This document shows positions 7,307 through 11,302 of a stretch of DNA of 11,302 nt, one piece after another. The stretch spans positions 1 to 11,302 of the forward strand of contig CAJAFH010000084.1 of the NCBI GenBank assembly GCA_903939005.1. The letters run 5' to 3'. The DNA is from an uncultured Actinomycetes bacterium (lineage in GTDB: Bacteria; Actinomycetota; Actinomycetes; Nanopelagicales; Nanopelagicaceae). The stretch's first letter is position 1; each line of letters begins with the position of its first letter. A program made the translations under genes and the position numbers. The notes beneath the pieces were generated by a model. It made no database searches. It had not been told where the DNA came from and worked only from the letters and a program-made list of their open reading frames with translations.

Positions 7307-8175
7307 TGAATGAGTCGTATCAGGGTTACCGCGCACTTCTAGTTCACGCACACCCAGATGATGAAACCATAAACAATGGTGCAACTATGGCCATGTATGC
7401 AGCCTTGGGCGCAGAAGTAACTTTAGTTACTTGCACTCGTGGCGAAGAGGGCGAAGTTTTAGTTCCAGAATTAGCACATCTCGCAGCGCACGATACTGAT
7501 CAATTGGGTGATCATCGGGTCCTTGAATTAGCAGCTGCTATGCAAGCACTTGGCATTACCGATCACCGATTCTTAGGCGATGACAAAATTAAGTTTCGTG
7601 ACAGCGGCATGATGGGCACCGAACCAAATAATCGCCCAGAGTGTTTCTGGCAGGCCGATCTTGATTTAGCCGCAAAGTTATTGGTGGAAATAATTCATGA
7701 AGTAAAACCACATATCTTGATTACCTACGATGAAATTGGTGGATACGGTCATCCAGACCACATTCAAGCTCACAAAGTCGCAATGCGAGCCGCTGAGCTA
7801 GCAACAAAATGGCAAATTTCGAAAATTTATTGGAATGCCACACCTAAGTCAGTATTGGCTAATGGTATTGCAGCCATGAAAGAAGTCGGTTCTTCTTTCT
7901 TTGGTGCCGAAAGCGTTGACGATCTGCCGTTTGCCAAAGCTGACGAATTAGTAACCGCAGCAGTAGATGCAAATGACTTCGTCGATGCGAAAATGGCGGC
8001 GATGGCAGCACATGCAACTCAAATTGAATTAGACGGCCCATTCTTCGCCCTCTCAAACCAGTTAGGACTGCAGGTTTGGGGTCACGAGTACTACTCGCTA
8101 GTTAAAGGCGATGCTCACGAACCATTTAATAGTGATGGCCGCGAAACTGATCTATTCGCTGGAATAGTTTTGTAA
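7306..8175 (+). CDS. mshB: MshB: N-acetyl-GlcNAc-inositol deacetylase (mycothiol biosynthesis)
   Basis: Zinc deacetylase of the PIG-L/LmbE family that removes acetate from GlcNAc-myo-inositol, giving the amine to which MshC attaches cysteine. Metal and catalytic residues are visible: HAHPDDE (H16, D18 as base, D19) and GYGHPDH (H149, H152). It is assigned to MshB, not to the paralogue Mca, because of [45 protein letters not shown] and the ending RETDLFAGI, all MshB-type blocks. The 289 residues fit. The ATG overlaps the last base of the moeZ stop, so it is translationally coupled; no independent ribosome site is obvious. The following small membrane gene is three bases away. Presence of mshB implies this organism makes mycothiol, the actinobacterial counterpart of glutathione. 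Confidence 0.92.
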   Translation: MNESYQGYRALLVHAHPDDETINNGATMAMYAALGAEVTLVTCTRGEEGEVLVPELAHLAAHDTDQLGDHRVLELAAAMQALGITDHRFLGDDKIKFRDSGMMGTEPNNRPECFWQADLDLAAKLLVEIIHEVKPHILITYDEIGGYGHPDHIQAHKVAMRAAELATKWQISKIYWNATPKSVLANGIAAMKEVGSSFFGAESVDDLPFAKADELVTAAVDANDFVDAKMAAMAAHATQIELDGPFFALSNQLGLQVWGHEYYSLVKGDAHEPFNSDGRETDLFAGIVL

Positions 8176-8178
8176 CTG

Positions 8179-8490
8179 ATGAAGTTTTTTTATGCCGCTT
8201 TAACAGGTGCCCTACTAGGTGCAAGTGCCACCTTGCTGCACTTATTAATATTTCCATTGGGCTTACTACTCGGTTTAGTTGCAACAATTGTAGGTATCTG
8301 GGCGGTCGGACGAACTTGGCGATTACGAAAATTCAAAGTTATCGCAGCCGGTGCATGGTTAGTTGTAGTGGTTCAAGGTGCAACTCTTGGAGTTGGTGGC
8401 GAGTTGCTAATTCAAGGAGACTTAGCGGGCTCACTACTTATTCTGCTGGGAACTTTTGCCTTGGTACTGGCAATTTTATTACCGATCTAA
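8179..8490 (+). CDS. Small multi-pass membrane protein (DUF6113-like)
   Basis: 103-residue, very hydrophobic protein with about four membrane segments: residues 4-21, 24-46, around 55-72, and 84-102, separated by a basic loop (GRTWRLRKFK). Actinobacterial mshB genes are often followed by a small membrane protein of this kind (Rv1171 in M. tuberculosis; DUF6113 in annotation), and the position three bases after the mshB stop supports that identity. I base the family name on context and general character, not on a specific motif. Function is unknown; a membrane partner of mycothiol metabolism is only a guess. Its TAA overlaps the cysS stop codon on the other strand. Confidence 0.7.
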   Translation: MKFFYAALTGALLGASATLLHLLIFPLGLLLGLVATIVGIWAVGRTWRLRKFKVIAAGAWLVVVVQGATLGVGGELLIQGDLAGSLLILLGTFALVLAILLPI

Positions 8491-9845
8491 CGCAAATCCC
8501 ATTCCTGTCCATCGGCAGTGTCGTTAATTACTAGACCAGCACTTTCTAACTCAATTCGCAAGCGATCACTCTCGCTCCAATTCTTAGTGCTTCGCGCAAC
8601 TTCGCGGTCTGCCAATAATCGCGCTAACTCAGCAGGGAGTTCAGGCACGACCAGATCTCGTCCTAAATCAAGGGCTAAAACTTGGTCTGCAAAAGTAAAT
8701 ATTGCAGCTTTTTGCGCATCAGATAAATTCAAATCTTTTTCAACGCTACGCAAACGCTGCATTACTCGGGGCGTATCTAGATCATTGTTTAAAGCTTCCA
8801 GCGTAGGTAGGTCTGGTCCGTAATTAGTTGCTTTCCCGAAACCACTACGTCGCCATCTCTTTAGCGTGGCATTTGCCGCCGCTATTGAATCCCAAGTTAA
8901 GTCCATTTGAGAGCGGTATCGATTTTCTAGCAAACAAAATCTAAGCGAGAGCGGGTCGTATCCTCGTTCGATAAGGTCCTTAAGTAAGACCACATTTCCG
9001 CTGCTTTTGGCCATCTTGCGGCCTTCAAAAAGTAAATGCTCGCCATGCACCCAAAGTTTTACTGACTCTATTTCGGTAATTGAATTAGTCTGGGCGCGTT
9101 CATTTTCGTGATGCGGAAAACGAAGATCTATTCCGCCTACGTGAATATCAATTTCATCGCCGAGTAAATCAAGTGACATGGCTGAACACTCGATATGCCA
9201 ACCAGGAAAGCCACTGCCCCAAGGAGAGTCCCAAACCATCTCGGTGCGCTCGCCAGCCGCTTTCCAAAGTGCCCAATCAGCATGAAAACGTTTGCCACCT
9301 TCATCTGTGTATTCGTAGCGATGGCCCGGCTTTAAATCTTTTAAGCGGTTACCACTAATTGCGCCGTAGCTGGCAAAACTTTCAGCCGCAAAGTAAACCG
9401 AACCGTCAGAGCCAACGTAGGCATGGTTAAGTTCGATCAACTTAGCAATTAATTTATGCATTAATTCAATTGACTCACTCGCGCGCGGGTAGCTTCGAGC
9501 TGGTTTGATATTAAGTAGGGCTAGATCAGTATGAAAATTTGCTTCATATTTACGAGCAATTTCAAATGGATCAATTGCCTCTAATTTTGCTTGAGCAAGC
9601 ATTTTGTCCTGTGGGTTTACATCTTCAGCCATATGCCCAACATCTGTAATGTTCTGCACCAAATTAACGGTCTTGCCCTGTACCTCTAGAGTTCTGCGAA
9701 TCAAGTCAGATAAGAGAAATGTTCGCAAATTTCCAACGTGCGCATCACGGTAGACAGTAGGGCCACAGCAATAAATTGTGACTTCATCAGCAGCGCTAAC
9801 TACCTCTTTTGTGGCGCGACTTTGAGTGTCATAAATTTTAAGCAT
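8487..9845 (-). CDS. cysS: Cysteine--tRNA ligase (CysRS, KMAKS variant)
   Basis: Class I synthetase that charges tRNA-Cys with cysteine in the cytoplasm. Evidence: YCCGPTVYRDAHVGNLRTF with the HIGH-type motif HVGN (36-39), zinc ligands C27, C220 (GWHIECSAM), H245 and E249 (FPHHENERAQ), and a KMSKS-type loop read as KMAKS (277-281). The C-terminal anticodon side ends in ESDRLRIELESAGLVINDTADGQEW, the usual CysRS tail. This separates it from MshC, which lacks the tail and has a different first motif. The NITDVGHMAED block and KMAKSSGN are unlike the CysRS I expect in most actinobacteria (CGxTVQ..PHIGH, KMSKSLGN), so this may be a second or transferred copy. 452 residues. It overlaps the upstream GNAT gene by eight bases; a GGAA lies about ten bases before the ATG. 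Confidence 0.9.
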   Translation of the reverse strand: MLKIYDTQSRATKEVVSAADEVTIYCCGPTVYRDAHVGNLRTFLLSDLIRRTLEVQGKTVNLVQNITDVGHMAEDVNPQDKMLAQAKLEAIDPFEIARKYEANFHTDLALLNIKPARSYPRASESIELMHKLIAKLIELNHAYVGSDGSVYFAAESFASYGAISGNRLKDLKPGHRYEYTDEGGKRFHADWALWKAAGERTEMVWDSPWGSGFPGWHIECSAMSLDLLGDEIDIHVGGIDLRFPHHENERAQTNSITEIESVKLWVHGEHLLFEGRKMAKSSGNVVLLKDLIERGYDPLSLRFCLLENRYRSQMDLTWDSIAAANATLKRWRRSGFGKATNYGPDLPTLEALNNDLDTPRVMQRLRSVEKDLNLSDAQKAAIFTFADQVLALDLGRDLVVPELPAELARLLADREVARSTKNWSESDRLRIELESAGLVINDTADGQEWDLR

Positions 9846-10791
9846 TTTGTTTCAATTCCAAATAAGAGTACTCATGATGAAAATTGAATCCTAAAGATTC
9901 ATAAACTCCAATAGCGATGGCATTACTTGCTTCAACCTGCAGCAGCGCCTTTGTTGCACCTTGCTCGAAGCTGACTTCTAGAGCAGCTGCCACAATAGCT
10001 TTTCCTAAACCTTGCCCACGAAAATCCTGGTGAACATACACTCGAGTTAATGAGGACCAACCTTTTGCTAATGCAATACGACAAGTGGCAATTGCTTGAC
10101 CATTTTTAACTATCGTTAAATACGTTGCAGCACATCCAGATAGAATTTTTTCAATTCCTGGTGTTGGCTGTACTGCCAACCACTCATTACTGAATTGATC
10201 AGACTGCAAAATTTCAAATCCAGTTGGAACAATTTGTTTTGACGAGGTTAAGTCAGTCACCATAGTGTTGCCATGAATTGTTTCAACTGCGCCAATTGAT
10301 CGTAATTTTTCGGATAGAACTTGCCAAGTGGGAAGTGCCACTTGAAAAATCGTAGGCAAGTTTCTATTTTTATAAAACTCTTGAGCTGCGCTGAGTTTTT
10401 CGGCAAAATCCGTCAATGCGCCGGCTTCTAGATTTGCTACAAGTGGAAGAACCGAATTAGCGCGGTTAGTTACACCGTCAGCTGCGCGCATAAGCCAACC
10501 AGAGTTCTCCAATTCCTCAGTTGCTGGCCAAGTTAGATTGCAGATTTGATCTAACTCAAGGACTCGAAGAGTCAGGGGAGCACCTTTACCGGCCAAGTTC
10601 GGGCGTTCGACTATTTCGCGCCAAACGAAGATCTGTTCTGGGTCAAAGGAAATTTCCTGACCTTTGCGATTAATCAAGCTGGTCGCACTTTTCAAGTGAC
10701 CTACAACATCTCGATATCCACCAGCCGGGTCGTGCAACCTAATCGAAAACCGTTGACCAATGCGCTCAAGCGGGAGCGGCTGGGTTTCCAT
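9838..10791 (-). CDS. GNAT acetyltransferase, Rv0428c/CG3035 type (possible N-acetylglutamate synthase)
   Basis: 317-residue protein with an N-terminal SH3-like barrel and a C-terminal GNAT domain. The first 60 residues (IGQRFSIRLHDPAGGYRDVVGHLKSA, then GQEISFDPEQIFVWREIVERP) match the small barrel of the Rv0428c type. The middle has NLTWPATEELENSGWLMRAADG and TNRANSVLPL, a hallmark block of this family, and the GNAT fold has VYVHQDFRGQGLGKAIV, the acetyl-CoA loop, then EASNAIAIGVYESLGF. The C. glutamicum relative cg3035 was reported to be an N-acetylglutamate synthase (first step of arginine synthesis); I recall this association but cannot align it here. It is not obviously MshD, which has two GNAT domains. 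The ATG at 10791 has no ribosome site and may be leaderless. It heads the operon with cysS. Confidence 0.82.
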   Translation of the reverse strand: METQPLPLERIGQRFSIRLHDPAGGYRDVVGHLKSATSLINRKGQEISFDPEQIFVWREIVERPNLAGKGAPLTLRVLELDQICNLTWPATEELENSGWLMRAADGVTNRANSVLPLVANLEAGALTDFAEKLSAAQEFYKNRNLPTIFQVALPTWQVLSEKLRSIGAVETIHGNTMVTDLTSSKQIVPTGFEILQSDQFSNEWLAVQPTPGIEKILSGCAATYLTIVKNGQAIATCRIALAKGWSSLTRVYVHQDFRGQGLGKAIVAAALEVSFEQGATKALLQVEASNAIAIGVYESLGFNFHHEYSYLELKQNA

Positions 10792-10797
10792 GGCTTA

Positions 10798-10808
10798 ACG
10801 ATAATCGT
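10798..10808 (-). promoter_or_regulatory. 11-bp palindrome covering a candidate leaderless -10 box of the GNAT gene
   Basis: On the plus strand this is ACGAT-A-ATCGT, a perfect inverted repeat. On the minus strand positions 10803-10798 read TATCGT, a TANNNT-type hexamer, followed by six bases and the GNAT ATG. A repressor on the palindrome would cover the -10 box. There is no Shine-Dalgarno sequence before this ATG, which fits a leaderless mRNA. No strong -35 is seen. Confidence 0.4.
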
Positions 10809-10832
10809 CTATCCAAAAAATGCCTCTCCAAA

Positions 10833-10868
10833 AGGTGCCAGTGGAACCGCGGTTGTTAAAAGGCACCT
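10833..10868. repeat. Nested dyad: AGGTGCC / GGCACCT around AACCGCGGTT
   Basis: A perfect seven-base inverted repeat (10833-10839 and 10862-10868) encloses a perfect ten-base palindrome AACCGCGGTT (10845-10854); their centres differ by one base. The right outer arm lies where a -35 element for fdxA would sit relative to the candidate -10 at 10886. It could be an operator for a dimeric or tetrameric regulator, or a hairpin in the GNAT 5' leader. Confidence 0.45.
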
Positions 10869-10885
10869 CAAACCTCCGTAGGTAT

Positions 10886-10891
10886 TACAAT
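10886..10891 (+). promoter_or_regulatory. Candidate -10 box of fdxA
   Basis: TACAAT, in the run TATTACAAT, is the best TATAAT-like hexamer upstream of fdxA. It would give a leader of about 27-30 bases containing the ribosome site. No recognisable -35 hexamer lies 16-18 bases upstream; that spot is occupied by the arm GGCACCT. Confidence 0.4.
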
Positions 10892-10913
10892 TCACCGCAG
10901 TAGCTACCCAGAT

Positions 10914-10918
10914 GGAGG
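10914..10918 (+). promoter_or_regulatory. Strong ribosome binding site of fdxA
   Basis: GGAGG, seven bases before GTG-10926, is the best Shine-Dalgarno match in the window and fixes the fdxA start at a GTG codon. Most other genes here have weak or no such sites, so fdxA is probably highly expressed. Confidence 0.8.
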
Positions 10919-10925
10919 ATTTTTC

Positions 10926-11246
10926 GTGACGTACATTATTGCCGAACCTTGTGTTGATGTTAAAGATAAGTCTTGCATCGAAGAATGCCCGGTTGATTGC
11001 ATCTACGAAGGTTCTCGCATGCTTTACATCCAACCTGATGAGTGCGTTGACTGCGGCGCTTGCGAACCAGTTTGCCCAGTTGAAGCTATTTATTACGAAG
11101 ATGATGTTCCTGCAAAGTGGCAAGAGTTCGGCAAGGTCAACACTGAGTTCTTCATTGAGATTGGTTCCCCTGGCGGTGCCAGCAAAGTTGGCCAGACAAA
11201 TACTGATCACGCCACAGTGGTAGCTATGCCAGCAAAGCCTGAATAG
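10926..11246 (+). CDS. fdxA: 7Fe ferredoxin [3Fe-4S][4Fe-4S] (FdxA/FdxC)
   Basis: Small acidic cytoplasmic electron carrier of the seven-iron type. Cysteines follow the Azotobacter FdI pattern shifted by one: C9, C17 and C50 for the [3Fe-4S] cluster, and C21, C40, C43 and C46 for the [4Fe-4S] cluster, with C25 extra. Motifs are CIEECPVDCIYEG (17-29) and CVDCGACEPVCPVEAI (40-55). After the clusters come PAKWQEF and a tail ending AMPAKPE; 106 residues is the usual actinobacterial length. The start is GTG-10926, fixed by GGAGG seven bases upstream. The next gene, dapC, follows within about 12 bases and in the same reading frame, a neighbourhood conserved in Actinobacteria (fdxC-dapC in M. tuberculosis). 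Electron partners are not shown by the sequence. Confidence 0.95.
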   Translation: MTYIIAEPCVDVKDKSCIEECPVDCIYEGSRMLYIQPDECVDCGACEPVCPVEAIYYEDDVPAKWQEFGKVNTEFFIEIGSPGGASKVGQTNTDHATVVAMPAKPE

Positions 11247-11258
11247 AAAAGTTCTCAA

Positions 11259-11302
11259 CTGAAGCTGCCAGATTTCCCATGGGATGCACTTGCTCCTTAT
11301 GG
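11259..11302 (+). CDS. dapC: Start of dapC, succinyldiaminopimelate aminotransferase (cut by window end)
   Basis: Only about 14 residues are visible, but LPDFPWDALAPYG matches the conserved N-terminus of actinobacterial DapC (LPxFPWDxLxP), a PLP-dependent transaminase of lysine/diaminopimelate synthesis. The location straight after fdxA supports this. Between the fdxA stop (11244-11246) and the peptide the frame reads Lys-Ser-Ser-Gln-Leu-Lys-Leu, with no ATG, GTG or TTG. The likely start is therefore CTG-11259 (next choice CTG-11265), unless translation begins at a later codon beyond the window. No clear ribosome site is present. Identity rests on a short match plus gene order. Confidence 0.65.
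   Translation, partial: MKLPDFPWDALAPY

Larger units (their letters stand above)
10792..10925. promoter_or_regulatory. Divergent GNAT / fdxA promoter region
   Basis: 134 bases without a gene. It holds an 11-base palindrome next to the GNAT start, a nested dyad in the centre, a small ACCT/AGGT hairpin (10872-10875 and 10880-10883), a candidate -10 box for fdxA, and the fdxA ribosome site. Nothing codes here convincingly on either strand. Confidence 0.6.

Noticed and set aside
8482..8515. Possible terminator CCGAT...ATCGG at the 8487 convergent junction
   Set aside because: Only five base pairs with a loop of about 24 bases and no T-run on either side.
8518..8823. 101-residue plus-strand frame inside cysS
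   Set aside because: Serine/arginine-rich translation typical of an antisense frame; it overlaps the conserved CysRS tail.
8487..10791. MshC-MshD pair completing a mycothiol cluster with mshB
   Set aside because: The synthetase keeps the CysRS C-terminal domain and CysRS first motif, and the acetyltransferase has one GNAT domain with an SH3-like barrel, not the two GNAT domains of MshD.
10809..11258. 149-residue open frame on the minus strand opposite fdxA
   Set aside because: It covers the whole well-supported ferredoxin gene, matches no family I know, and runs through the regulatory gap; it looks like a mirror effect of the fdxA codon pattern.

Overview
The window looks like a streamlined, low-GC actinobacterium, most plausibly a freshwater planktonic lineage of the Nanopelagicales (acI) type. 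That placement is inferred from three things: (1) actinobacterium-specific genes (mycothiol deacetylase MshB, MoeZ with a rhodanese tail, DUF3107, an Rv0428c/CG3035-type GNAT protein, a 7Fe ferredoxin next to dapC); (2) base composition that by eye is clearly below 50% GC; (3) extreme packing, with genes overlapping by 1-17 nt and only two intergenic gaps over 100 bp. There are no insertion sequences, rRNAs, tRNAs, CRISPR arrays or phage genes. Fifteen coding regions are supported; the last is cut by the window edge and the first may extend upstream.

Region 1 (7-3730, + strand) is a five-gene overlapping cluster: EamA-type transporter, PHP-domain phosphoesterase, MarC-family membrane protein, MpaB/DUF2236-type oxygenase homologue, and a short ParA/MinD-like ATPase with no signature lysine. 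Four of the junctions overlap, three of them as ATGA. Region 2 (3727-5981, - strand) is TetR regulator - DUF3107 - DEAD-box helicase, a set I recall as neighbours in Mycobacterium (Rv3208-Rv3208A-Rv3211 area). It is convergent with region 1, with stop codons overlapping.

Region 3 (5982-8490, + strand) begins at a 143-bp divergent promoter region and carries moeZ - mshB - DUF6113-like small membrane protein. It links sulfur transfer (MoeZ charges sulfur-carrier proteins) with mycothiol biosynthesis (MshB). Region 4 (8487-10791, - strand) is GNAT - cysteinyl-tRNA synthetase, again convergent with region 3 through overlapping stops. Region 5 (10926-11302, + strand) is fdxA followed by the start of dapC. 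The 134-bp gap between GNAT and fdxA is the richest regulatory stretch, with several dyad symmetries.

Functionally most of the window is housekeeping: RNA remodelling, sulfur and thiol metabolism, cysteine activation, electron transfer, and lysine/arginine-related biosynthesis. I see no clearly new multi-gene system. The points that deserve a second look are the lysine-less ParA-like ATPase at the end of a tightly coupled operon, an apparent CTG start for dapC in the same frame as the fdxA stop, two mirror-image stop/stop overlaps, the nested palindromes upstream of fdxA/GNAT, and an unusual CysRS (KMAKS instead of KMSKS) placed in a mycothiol-associated neighbourhood.
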